A stretch of DNA of 64,000 nt from Alnus glutinosa (Eukaryota > Streptophyta > Magnoliopsida > Fagales > Betulaceae), in the NCBI RefSeq assembly GCF_958979055.1, contig NC_084889.1, forward strand, positions 6,092,761 to 6,156,760, given 5' to 3'. This document shows positions 47,714 through 59,311 of the stretch, piece after piece. Numbering within the stretch: position 1 is the first letter of the stretch; the number at the start of each line of letters is the position of its first letter. Under the pieces are notes generated by a model. That model made no database searches, was not told the DNA's origin, and saw only the letters and a program-made list of their open reading frames with translations. The translations under genes were made by a program, and so were the position numbers.

Positions 47714-50611
47714 GATCCATCGCCATCTATGACAAGTCTCCATGGCCATGGAAGTCTTTTTTTTTCCTATATTTTTTGGGATTTTTTTTTTTTGGGAGCA
47801 TAATGAATATTTCACAAGCAAGCCTTTAGAAAATTTAACAAAACAGGGAAAGAGAGACTTATTTGATACCGCCTCAAATCTTATGGATGTAATCAATAAA
47901 ATGGAAAAGCCATGGAGCTAATTCATAAAAGCTCAAACCACAGGGGGCTATTTTGATATTTTCCAATAAATCATAAATAGGATTCGATTAATGATGATAC
48001 CCATCAGTGTATATTCTTCAAAAAATATTAAATATTCTGCTAAATTTCAATAAGGATAGACTTCCTTCTTTTGGAAAATCATAGTAAAGCTAATAGCTAA
48101 TGCTGCATTTCACTTGAAAAAATTTTCTGGACTCATTTGGGAGATTGTTACGTCTCTTACGATGAAGTTGCCAAATAAAGAAACAATAAAAAAATGTGTA
48201 TTCACATGCCCCCAACTATTGCGGTTTTACCATTTTCAACCACTAATGCAATTATGTATCCTACAGATTATGTTATTGGATCTCCAGTGCAAATCATTAT
48301 ATTTGAATGACAACATTTTTACTTAATTTGTGCAAAAAATAATGTTTTGCTTCAATACTTAAACTATTGTATAAGAAATGGCTTAGGTGGAAATCACATC
48401 TTATTTCTTTTAACATCATTTTATTTTATATATACAATTACCTTACTTGAGATTCACTTGAAGTTAAACATCTATCATCAAGCACATCATGTGGGATGTT
48501 TCTAGTTCTTTTCTTTTTTGTCATTTTCATTCAATTTTTTCATTAATTTGTTGGGATTTGACATTATTCCGTGCACACACACAACAACCCACACCCCCCC
48601 CCCCCTCCCGCGGGCGGGTAGGAAGTCCTTTTAAAATCTATTTATTATCTAAATCACTAAGTTCTTTCATTCTAATCTTCTATGCACATTGTTTCCCCAG
48701 GCAGTGAGGCAATCAGAGTTATGGTCAAAGTATCGGTTCATCTGTTGTTGTACGCGATGTAATGCTTCACCCCTGACTTGTGTTGATCATACTCTGCAAG
48801 TAAGATTTCGGGCAAAAAGGTGTACTGTCTATTTGTCTGAACTTTTAGATGTCTTTGGATTCAATCTAGGACCTTGTAGCTGCAACCCAATGATATATTT
48901 CCATTTCTCTTATTCCTATTTTACTTATTGATCCTATTTGTTTCAAGTTTTTTGTGTATGTTTTCGACCCTTTGGCCAGGATTTATTTATTTATTTTTTG
49001 TGGAGAAGGAATCACAGGCCAATTAGCCAACATTTCCCTGACCATTACCTAATTTCTTACAATTGAACCCCAACACAGGCCAATACTGACATTAGATTTA
49101 GATTCTCATTCATGTATTCCTCAGTTGTTTAATGGTCTCATTTTAACTCTACTTCTTTGAGGATATTTCTAAAAAACATTATACATAATTTTCAAAATTT
49201 TCCCTGGTTACTCTGATTGCTGCATAACTTATTCTAACAGTTCATGTTAGTTACTCTCTTTATCACATCTCTTGTGCCCTCATAGAGCTGCATAGTATTG
49301 CAACTTGAGAAATTATTGGTTTGTTATCAATAAATATTCACATTTTTTCCAGTTTTTTCTATTATTTCCCTTTCATAGTTCTGGTAACTTTTCTAAGATG
49401 AACATCTTTCAACCTTGAACAGTGTACTATTGCAAGTTTTAACCGTCTACTCACTTTCACTTTTCACCTCTCTGAACCTCACATCATCTGACTGAGAATT
49501 ACTTTTTTTTTTTTGAAAATATGGAAATTTCTGAGCTCTGTGAAAGATTATTTTCAACTTATGTTAAAGTTTTGTGTTAGTTCCTCTCCAGGAAATTTCT
49601 GCTGCAACTCTCGACTCTTCCAGTTTGGGTTCTGATCACAACTTCTATAGTGACAACGCAATTAGAAGGTTGACTGATTACGTTGATGATGTTATAACTG
49701 AATATCTGTCAGTTGGTGATCCGGAATTGTGTTGCAAGAAGCTTGAGGACATCCTCAGTCGAGGTCTCCTTTATAAGCAGCAGCTAGAAGGTAGGGAAGT
49801 AAAATCACAGCCAACCTTTAAGTTGCATCCCCTGCACTACCTCTCTCTAAATGCCTATACAACCCTGGCTTCAGCATATAAAGTCCATGCAAGTGACTTG
49901 TTGGCGCTATATTCCGAAGTGGATGGGCATCTGTTGGAAGCTCTAGACTTGAAAAGGACCAGTGCAGCATACTCATTATTGCTTGCAGGTGCAACTCACC
50001 ATCTGTTTCAGTCCGAATCTTCTCTGATTGCATCTACTGCAAATTTCTGGACAAGTGCCGGGGAGTCCTTATTAACTCTTGCTAGAAGCTCAGTATGGAG
50101 TGATTTTGGAAAAAAGGGTCTGCCTGTAGCAAACCTTTCTTCTCTCTCAAAATACATATGTTCTAAGTGCTCATTGATGGAAAACTTTAAAGGCATTCTA
50201 TATCATAGGCAACCTCAAAATGCAGATTTTGAGGGCATATCTAGTGAGTTCCTTGATTGTGTCACTAATATTACACAAAAGGTCTGGAGTTTCCTGATTC
50301 ACGGTTGCCAGTTTTTGAGAGTCTTTAAAGATCCCATTGACTTCGGCTGGCTTGGAACTATGAAATATTCCGGTACGAGTGTTGAACCCCATCTTAGCAG
50401 CACTGCTGTTGATTCTTATCGTGGCACTGAGGGAAGTGTTTCTATATGTGAAGCACATATGTATATCTTTCAGCTTGGTGTCCATTGCTTACTGTATGGA
50501 GGGTATTTAGCAAGCATATGTTACGGTCGGCATTCCCATTTGACTGATCACACCCGAAGTATTCTAGACTGTGAAGAGTTTTTGATAAACTGTTCTCATG
50601 CAACAAATTGA
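46238..50611 (+). CDS. SDG41: SET-domain protein SDG41 type, 5 exons, 662 aa
   Basis: A predicted protein lysine methyltransferase of the SMYD/ASHR-like class; targets are not established from sequence. Exons: 46238-46960, 47057-47096, 47194-47300, 48701-48799, 49592-50611, in frame. The start MEVEMEMRMRASEDMEMGED leads into ITPPLPPLTYSLHDAFLLSHC. A Cys-rich region replaces a clean MYND finger. The SET core motif NHSCSPN lies at 203-209, GEEVTVAYTDLL with the catalytic-type Tyr283 in exon 3, and the post-SET-like FICCCTRC (303-310) in exon 4. The large last exon encodes a helical C-terminal region (for example LHPLHYLSLNAYTTLASAYK) of the kind seen in SMYD-type proteins. Exon 1 is very GC- and C-rich, which creates long spurious frames on other strands. 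Intron 3 has a foldback and a poly(C) run (about 48594-48606). Confidence 0.85.
47519..47967. mobile_element. Foldback (MITE) in SDG41 intron 3
   Basis: The left end GAAAAATATCAAAATAGCTC pairs with the right end GGGGGCTATTTTGATATTTTCC, and ATGGTTTTGCCTTTTATCAA with a diverged right-hand counterpart. The interior has a 29-A run with few breaks. It differs from the family at 41.4 kb. Confidence 0.65.
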
Positions 50612-52200
50612 GCTCTGAAACTGTGAAACTTACGAGAAATTTATGCGTTGTCTGAGTAGTACTGATTAACTTGAGGTGGTTGCTCAGAGACTGCATGAGA
50701 GCCATTTATCTAAGGCTATTGTTGAAGAGTACATTATCATGGAAGGTTTTGTGAGGAGATTTGTGACCCAAGTGCCTAACCATGCAAGTTTTATCAATGT
50801 GGCTTCTGATTAAACAGCCCACTTAAGTTTAACGTCTCAGGAACCAATTTGTCTTCTGACTAAACACTGTCGAAGAATTCTCCCTTATTTCTTTTTTTTT
50901 TTTTTTTTTCTTTTTTTTTTTTTTCAAATCTATTAGAAAAACCAATCTGTCAACATGATTTGATTTGATGTTTCTTTATTTTGGTGGTTGGAGGATACGT
51001 GAAAATGATGACATGATTTATTGGGCTTGTTTGTCGAGCAACAATACAGTACAATACAGGAATAGCAACTGGTCATGTACTTTTTTTTTATATTTTTCAC
51101 TACTAATCAACATCAAAATATTATCACTTTTTATATCACATCAATTATTTTTTATTACTATTCAAATAAAAAAATTCACTATAATACAAATTTTTTTTAC
51201 TTTTTTATACAAATTCTTTTTATTTTATATCACATCATTACTTTTTACTAATTTTAAAATTAACAACCTATTATTTTGTTCTGTTTTGTACATATCTTTA
51301 TAACAAATCTATTAAGACAGGTACAACTTGTTGGATGCCTTGGCCTGGGCTTGCTTTTTGTTTCAACTGGGCAGCCCAGCTTATCAGCACTTTTGAATGA
51401 AAGAGTGAGAGAAGGTTATATATATAGTACAGGGTACTGAGGAGTGAGGGCAGTCTTCCCCCTCTCTCATATGGCATTTCCTACCAATAACATGAATTGA
51501 ATCTAAGATCGTCTCTTTATTAAAGCAAAAGAAATACCCTTTTACTTGCAGGAACTAGTTGTGAATTAATTATAAAGGAGCTGTTGAAGAAACTATTTTC
51601 AGGTGCACAACATTTAGATGTTCATTCAAACTAATCGTTTTTTTTTTTAGCCATTCAAACTCTCGCTGGTGGAAATATGATTTCATAATTAATTAATTTA
51701 TTGATATATGACAACTATTAAAGCATCAAAACTTTACTGGGTTTTAAAAAAAAATAAAATAAAAAATAAAAAAAGGATCACGGTCCTCTATAATTTAAAA
51801 ATAAAAAAATAAAATTAGATTCTCAAATTACACAATTTAAGCCATTTTTAGGTATCGAAACGCTTGAAAAATACCACCTATTAAAAATATGACATGTTAT
51901 CGAGATAATAAAAAATAATTTCCCTTTGAAAATGCTTCATCTTCACTTTTGCAGATAAACTTCTTATTCATAAAATCAAAATATAGTTTTTTACTCAAAT
52001 TTTTATCAGTAAAAACTTGATAAAAATATACTCATTTATCAATTGTAACATGCTATTTTTTTAATTTGTGACATTTTTCAAGCATTTTGATGCCTATAAA
52101 CAACCTAAATTGCAAAATTTGAATTTTTTTTATTTTTATTATTATTATTTTTTTTGTAAGGGGTAGAAGAGTGTCATATTGCAACATTCAAGTAAAGTCC
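50612..52200. other. SDG41 3' region and AT-rich intergenic DNA
   Basis: The first 250 bases after the stop are still moderately complex and probably 3' UTR. A poly(T) stretch follows at 50890-50925. The segment 51075-51300 is a diverged member of the AT-rich MITE family (next entry). No gene is seen. Confidence 0.5.
51075..51300. mobile_element. AT-rich MITE relative, copy 2
   Basis: Shares ATTCAAATAAAAAAATTCAC, then TATAATACAA, TATATCACATCATTACTTTT and ACTAATTTTAAAATTAACAA, in order, with 53640-53900; the first part is the reverse complement of part of 9722-9957. Its ends are unclear. Confidence 0.5.
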
Positions 52201-53040
52201 ACGAAAGGAAACCAAGAACCTATAAACTATAAAGTGTCTGTCTGTCTGTCTGTCTGACCGACCAGTAGATTAGAAAAAACCTGGAATAGTAGGTTACATA
52301 CATAAACAATAATGCTACAATGAAGCCCAACCAGCGGTCTAAGCTGTCTAACCACACAAAAATGATTGAGGATTGAGGTGGCCCCTATATTCCTATGATA
52401 TCTCTCCCTTTCTTGTTGGCATGGGGCAAACCGGAAACGTGGCCACACGATCGTGGTTCAATGGGACCCGTTGCCCTAATCGGCTAATCCAAATCCAGCC
52501 ACGTCCATGCCGACAGCTACACCCCATCCTACAAAATATATGCCAACAGAGACTCTTCTTATCCAAACACGCATCTCACGCGGCTCTAGTTTTTATATGT
52601 TCGGATTCCGCTTCCGCAGCAAAAAAAAAAAGAATATTTAATTGTTTCTTTCCAATTAAATATTAATCTTTTTTGCATTAAAAAATGTGATATATTAGGT
52701 ACTCTCAAAAACCATTATAAAAAAAATACTTTCTTTTTGCCTTTTTAATACTTGATAACATTTTTTTTTTTTTTTTTTTTTTTAATTTGACGTGATTTTT
52801 AGCATTACTATTAGATTAAAACCAATAATAATTCATCACAAATCCAATTATAATTTTAAAAGTCTTACCAACCATTGGGCCTTAGAGATTTTATTCCTTA
52901 TCAGAAGCAAGATGCTTAGGGAAATGTTTTGGCCATATTTGTTAAGGACTTTGTTTTTTTGTCTATTTTTTTTTTTTAAAAAAAAAAATTACTTTCTCAT
53001 TTTATATTACATTAGATTATTTTTTTTGGGATTTGATTCA
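52201..53040. other. Intergenic; promoter-like complex stretch without a gene
   Basis: A (TGTC)n run lies at 52235-52256. The stretch 52370-52620 is less AT-rich than its surroundings and has plant cis-element-like words (GTGGCCAC, GCCGAC, CTTATCC, CACGCGG). No start codon with a credible exon follows on either strand. The remainder is AT-rich with long T runs. Confidence 0.35.
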
Positions 53041-53156
53041 TACACAACACCATCACAACAGTCACACAACAACCCCTCACATGAGGGTGGGTCTCAATGC
53101 GTGAGGTCCACCCTCATGTGAGGGGTTGTTGTGTAATTATTGTGTTGGTGTTGTAA
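53041..53156. mobile_element. Foldback (MITE), 116 bp
   Basis: The left arm TACACAACACCATCACAACA ... CAACAACCCCTCACATGAGG pairs with the right arm CCTCATGTGAGGGGTTGTTG ... TGTTGGTGTTGTAA. Arms of about 48 bp with few mismatches surround a loop of about 18 bases. Confidence 0.75.
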
Positions 53157-53629
53157 ATTTAATATTTTCTATTTTGTTTTAATAATTAAAAAAAAAAAAC
53201 AGAAAACACACTCTAAAAAGTATTAAGAAACTCAAAACATAAAAATTGTTTTTTCCTTTATGCCAAGTCAAAACATTTCCCTTTTAAAAGAAACAAAAAA
53301 AAAAAAAAAAAAAATCCCCCCAAAACGGATTAGTAATCATATCCAAAGGTTAAAGGTTAGGAATTTATGGGAGCAACAGAGAGAAAACATGAGTGGGGGA
53401 CGGATTTGGTCCTCTTATTCTTATAGTCTTATATACATAAAAGAACATGGGTGGGGGGACGGAGGGGTGGTTCTTTATCTTTTTGGCTTTTACTTTTTCG
53501 CCTTGTCTGATTGTGGTGTTTTTTCAGGTTTTTGGTCACATCAAATGTCAAAACGCCGTTTTGTTCACTTGGATTTAAACTCTCAACCTATCCTTTTAGG
53601 TTACAAAGATATTGAACGTGCCAAACATT

Positions 53630-53905
53630 TTTCATTATTTTTATTTATTTATTTTTTTTCACTTTTTCACATTTTTTTTTTAATAACAATTCATATCAAA
53701 ACATTTTCATATTTTTTTTTTTTTACTTTTTATATCACATCAATAATTTTATTATTATTATTCAAATAAAAAAAATTCACTACAATACAAAATCTTTTCA
53801 CTTTTCTATATAAATATTTTTTATTTTATATCATATTATTACTTTTTACTAATTCTAAAATTAACAACTCACTATTCTATTCCGTACAAACATTTGGCAA
53901 ACATA
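53630..53905. mobile_element. AT-rich MITE relative, copy 3
   Basis: Same word order as 51075-51300. The outer parts contain GTGCCAAACAT on the left and CATTTGGCAAAC on the right, which may be the remains of terminal inverted repeats like those of 9722-9957. Confidence 0.5.
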
Positions 53906-54044
53906 CTCATTAATTTGGATATTTGCTTAAAACTTGATCTTAGGTTACTTGTTTTGTACTATTTTCAAGATTGAAAATATATCATTTCTTTTTATTTTAA
54001 TTAATTTTAAAAATATTAAGCTAACTCATATTTAAAGCCAAAGG

Positions 54045-54091
<47 letters not shown>

Positions 54092-55888
54092 GGAGGGTTG
54101 ACCCTCAGGGGTTAGAGGTAACTCTTCATATTGTTTTTATTAAATTAGTTGGGGGCTTTACGGTTAATAAATAAAATGTAGCTTGAGTTCAACTATTCAA
54201 ACCTTGTGTTTAATGAGACCTAGCTAGGATCCTCTAATATCCTATCATTTTATTCTCTTTTTAGTAAAATAGGCAACAAGAAGATGTGAGATCCTCCGTC
54301 TTTTCCTGTTGAAAGGAGAGTGACATGCTTAGTTATGAATTCTTGTAACAAAGAACAAAGGGATTATGTTATCCTAATTAAGCTTACTACAACCTATATA
54401 TATATATTCTTAAATCAACCTACTCATTTAGAATCTAGGATTCAATGCATGTAGTAGTCTTATATGAGCTCAAATACTTTTGCTTCCCAAACCCCAGCTC
54501 ATGGCTAAGAACATCAATTAGTGAATGTAGGATAAAAACAAGGTCCTAGAAATGGAGTATTCATAGGAACTCATCTGCCCATTTGATTAGTATTGTAAAA
54601 GTGCTTTTTCTTGTTTACTTCAATAAAATTAATTGAAGTAGATAGTTCCTCAAAATGTAATAATGAGTTCTTCCTATATACCATTATACTAATAAAATGA
54701 TACCTCAAAATTGGTCTATGCCATAGTGCATTAAAAAAAAAAAAGGAATTAGTTTCATTACTTAAACAATTGTAAGAGTAACAACAAAATGTTTTATATC
54801 TATAAAATTGCCACCTAATTAAACATAATTCAACAATCACATTATCATTTTTTTTTTTAATTTTAATTTAACCAAATGTGATAATATATTATGTAGTGTG
54901 TAAGTAAGGAAGATAACTGATCGAACACCTTCTCTTTTCATATTTCTTCCTCTCTTTGAGATCTACTTTAATTATTAATAATTAATGGATGAGATGTACA
55001 AGCAAACTACAAGAAAAGAGGTGTTGCACAACTTGCCCTGAAGTGACTATTTTTATTTATTTATTTATTTATTATTATTATTAATATTATTAATAATAAA
55101 GAGGGTGCGGAGGAAGTGATCAAGAAGATCGATGGGTCATGTAATTGATTATGTTCACATTTTGAGGGGAAGAAAATGAATGAGGGAGTGAGGATCTTGA
55201 TGTGAATATGCTCTTGCCGACACATGCCCATATTCTAATGGGTCCCTTCCACCGGCCATTATCTAGTGCTCGTAATCAAAGGGAGCAATTTCAGCCTTTA
55301 CTTTCTTGGCCCCGCCCCCTTTCCCCGGACAAAAATTTTAAAAATAAAATAAATAAAATAAAATCTGCTCGAAATGAAATCCTTGTTCTGTGGAAGGGTC
55401 ACTTGCACATTAAATTATTGGGGTGGGGGGGAGGTCATCCGGCCAATGATATCAGCCGACACATGTAGCATTCTTATTTGCCACGCCCCTTATCCACTAA
55501 AACCCCACTTTAGGATAATGTTAATCATTTAATCCCCCTCCAAAAAAAAAAAAACCCTAAAAACTTGGTTTTTTATAAATAATTCAAAAAAGTCTCATAT
55601 TGGGGCAAATCAAAAAATCCCATTAAGAAGGAAGTCATAAACTATATATATATATATATATGGTCAATAATGTTATTATTTGGTAGCATATATGTACATA
55701 GAGGGACGGAATTAGGAGGTCGGCCAAGTAATAACTCCCCGATTTTGAATTTTTCCATTGGAATATTTATATATAATTAATTATATATATTTGAGCCCTC
55801 CAACGAAAAATCCGTGTATGTATACATTGACACATACTTACTGTTATAATTTATTGACCTAATCCGCGCGCGCGCACATATATATATA

Positions 55889-56000
55889 TATATTGATCAA
55901 GGGGCATATATGTGGAGCATTTTACTCCATTGAGGTGCAATTAGTATATTGATCAAGGGGCATATATGTGGAGCATTTTACTCCATTGAGGTGCAATTAG
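55889..56000. repeat. Exact two-copy 56-bp tandem duplication
   Basis: 55889-55944 and 55945-56000 appear identical, each starting TATATTGATCAAGGGGCATA and ending GAGGTGCAATTAG. Confidence 0.92.
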
Positions 56001-56255
56001 TTGTATCAATTTATTTCAGTTTGGACCATTTTTAATGAAAAAAGTAGGTATGTGTGGGAGGTAAGATCGAGGTTGACACCTAACGGTATACGAGAATTAA
56101 TTAATGGAGAAATTATATATGGTAGTTTGCCTGCATGGAAGTCACTTTATTACTTTTTCCTTGTCAATCTCACTTTATTGTATTCACAAGATAAAGCCTG
56201 GAAATTTTGAAAAATAGCAAATCCTGTTTTAAACAAATTTAAAGGAGGCTAATTA

Positions 56256-56316
<61 letters not shown>

Positions 56317-56591
56317 CAAAGTATATCTTTTTTAATAAATAGTAATTAAGCTACCAAAGTATAAATTAGAGCATTTTGTTCATTTGAAAAATGTTTTTGT
56401 TTTCTGTAATTTGGTTTCCAACTACACTAACACTTTCCTTTCGAGTTAAGCAAGAGGTCTTGAAGCAACGTGGTTCATTAAAAGATTAAGACATGTGAAA
56501 TCCCTATTATTAAGCAAGTAATTAATTGTAATATGATCACGTGGTAACACCTTTTGAATCTCATACTATATAGAATTAAGTAATGCTATGT

Positions 56592-56694
56592 ACTCAACTC
56601 TTATTTCGTTAATGTGACAGTGTTCATCAGCCGTTAAAAAAATTCAAAGACTGATGAGCACTGTCACATTAGTCTATCGAAATAGGAGTGAGTT
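56592..56694. mobile_element. Foldback (MITE), about 103 bp
   Basis: The left arm ACTCAACTCTTATTTCGTTA ... AATGTGACAGTGTTCATCAG pairs with the right arm CTGATGAGCACTGTCACATT ... CGAAATAGGAGTGAGT. Confidence 0.7.
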
Positions 56695-58503
56695 TATATA
56701 GACAATATATACACCATTAAATGCTAAAATATGTAATCTAAACTATGAAATTAATGATCATCTCGGTTATGGACCTTTTATTTGACTCTTCGACCACAAA
56801 ATTTTTAAAAAAATATTAAAATTCATTTTAGTGTTATTCTGATACCCATCTGGATGGACGTAATTGAGCAAAGTGCTTGAAAACAAGTTGATAATTACCT
56901 GCATGTTGATCATCGGTGCCGACCTTTATCACATGCAAATTCCAATAAATAAAAGAAAAAGAAAATAAGATTCAGTTTAGCAAGAATGTCGGCGAGGTGA
57001 TATCTGGTAACGTATAAACTAAAACAACGACTATATATATATATATATAGTAGTCCTAATCTAATCTCATCAACTGATCTAACCGATCACTTAAACTCAC
57101 CGTAAAACGGTAATAATCTAATTAAGGGGGATCTCTTTGACATTTCAAAAAGAGCTCGCATGTTTGATCCAATAATGGGAAATAATTATATATATCTACC
57201 CTCTGGCGTAGGGTAGAGGGAATAATACCAAATTAATGCATAATCTGAAAGTTACTTTTTGTTTCTTACACAATTTCAAAGTTACTTAATTAAATAATAA
57301 CCCCTTTTCTTTTTTTTCTTTTTTTTTTGGGGGGGGGGGGTCTTATTCCTGCTCTCCTCTACTCTTCCGGACATCAAAGCTTTTCTTTGAGCTTTTTTTT
57401 GCTGTTTATTTGTTTATGTAATTTCATGCTACATGGGTTATTGTCTCCCTTTAGGGATGATTCTTGTATCTGGGTTGTGTTGATATCATGCCTCTCTATT
57501 ATGCAATCTCATATTCAAACTTTAACATTGCTTTTACTGCTTCAGTCTCTTTCTGATGGGTGTCGCAGTTCTCAAGTGGGAGTACAAATAGGCTTGCCTT
57601 AATCTGTATCCTCTTAGCTTCTGTATCCGCCTTGTGCCGCTTCTTGAGAGGACCGGGTTACAAATTTGACTAATTTGCATTGTTGTTAGGATAATGATGA
57701 TATGGTAAAGAAACATATACATATATATATAATTAGCATCTCTTTGAATGCTTTTCTGGTGCATAACGCTCTTTGAATGGTATCGTGTTCCATCCTGGTT
57801 CATATATAAATCTTTTTTAATTTAATGCATGGGCCGGGTCTTGTGATCGAGTTTGGTTTAATTTCTTCGATCGATCATTTAATTCAGAAGAGAAAAACTC
57901 ATAAATATTATCCTTCAATTCTTATGTGTCAATCTGAAGAACAAATAACCATCATTTCATGAATTATTCATGTGCTTAATTAGGAATTTAGGATGATTAC
58001 ATTTGATCCTTACAGGATTTATCTAGCTAGAGTACTAATTAATAGATAATTCATATATACTTAAAAATTAAAGACAATATTATTTCATCAACCCTAATCA
58101 AATATCTCACCATATATATATGATATCATGCTCCATCAAATACTAGATCAATGGTTTATTTTTATGATTACAATTAATGTGAGATTTAATCTCCTTCACA
58201 CTCCTAAATTTTATATATACTTTAATTTCCACACTTTCTTAAAGAGTCTTTAGTTTACTTTACGTTGGGTTATATGTATTATGTATATATATATGCTAAG
58301 AATTCTTTTCTCAAAAGAGATAAATACCGGAATTTCAAATCTGAAAAAAGATTTATTAACCCAAATTTTATATACATAAAGTAGAAAATAAAGAAGACCT
58401 GTGAACCCACATGAATCCTGACCGTCCATCACGACATTATGGCCACCCACGATGGCGAAGGATCAGCGAATGAGTCTCTGGCAATTGGCCACCATCCCTG
58501 GCC

Positions 58504-58510
58504 TATAAAT
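58504..58510 (+). promoter_or_regulatory. ASR: TATA box of ASR
   Basis: TATAAAT lies 96-102 bp before the ASR start codon, in a locally GC-balanced promoter. This predicts a 5' leader of roughly 70 bases. Confidence 0.75.
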
Positions 58511-58605
58511 GCCACCCCTCTCCCAAACTGATCTCTCACAGAATCACCCACCCATCAATCATATACATCTTTTCCACACTTCAAGACTTAACCACCACCA
58601 CCACC

Positions 58606-59311
58606 ATGGCTGAAGAGAAGCACCACCACGGCCACTTCCACCACAAGAAGGACGATGAAGAAAGGCCTTATGACACTGTCTACTCCGACCAAAGGCCTTC
58701 TGACACTGTCTACTCCGACCAAAGGCCTTCTGACACTGTCTATTCCGACCCTCCTTATTCCACCGAAACTGCTTATTCCTCCGAGACCACCTACTCCTCC
58801 GGCGGCAAGGGAGGGTACGGCTCCGGTGGCCCGGGTGGGTACGCAGTTGATACCACAGAAGTGATCACCGAGTCTGGCCCTGACTACGAGAAGGAAGAGA
58901 AGCACCACAAGCATCTAGAGCACGTCGGCGAGTTTGGCGCTGCCGCTGCCGGTGCTTATGCCTTGGTACGTAGTTATATACTTATACTCTAACTTTTCCG
59001 TTTTTTTGGGTAAAAGAATGATGTTATTTAGTGTGCTGTTATACAAGTTTATACCAGTCTGTCATGATCAAAATCGCAAACACCTTGTTATAAATTTGGC
59101 TATTTTTTTGTGATGATAATATCAGTACGAGAAGCACAAGTCATCGAAGGACCCAGAGCATGCCCACAGGCACAAGATAGAGGAGGAGGTTGCAGCTGCG
59201 GCTGCAGTTGGAGCAGGCGGATTTGCCTTCCATGAGCATCATGAGAAGAAAGAGACAAAGGAAGAAGAGGAGGAGTCTCAGGGAAAGAAGCACCACCATC
59301 TTTTCGGATGA
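58606..59311 (+). CDS. ASR: ASR protein (abscisic acid, stress and ripening; ABA/WDS domain), 2 exons, 181 aa
   Basis: A small hydrophilic, largely disordered protein induced by water deficit, ABA and ripening. Family members bind zinc and DNA and can act as chaperones in cytosol and nucleus. Exons: 58606-58965 and 59126-59311, in frame. The N-terminus is His-rich ([11 protein letters not shown]), followed by three 10-residue repeats of the [10 protein letters not shown] type, a Ser/Tyr/Gly-rich linker, and the ABA/WDS domain from about residue 94 ([20 protein letters not shown], then [20 protein letters not shown]). It ends Lys/Glu-rich and KKHHHLFG. The single intron within the ABA/WDS domain is the usual ASR structure. 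The extended repeat-containing N-terminal half makes it longer than the common 110-140-residue ASRs. The family is absent from Arabidopsis. Confidence 0.95.
58661..58750 (+). repeat. Three 30-bp tandem repeats within ASR
   Basis: Units at 58661-58690, 58691-58720 and 58721-58750, each starting AAAGGCCTT, are almost identical and keep the reading frame (10 codons each). Confidence 0.92.

Larger units (their letters stand above)
53906..58503. other. Gene-poor intergenic gap before ASR
   Basis: AT-rich with long (AT)n runs at 54047-54088 and 56262-56313, a tandem duplication at 55889-56000, a foldback at 56592-56694 and a poly(G) run at about 57330-57340. The stretch 55200-55500 is less AT-rich and contains GCCGACACATG twice (55217 and 55454). 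An open frame at 57327-57602 is hydrophobic and unrecognised. I see no supported gene. Confidence 0.45.

Noticed and set aside
57327..57602. 91-codon frame with hydrophobic start
   Set aside because: Begins beside a poly(T)/poly(G) run and has no recognisable motif.
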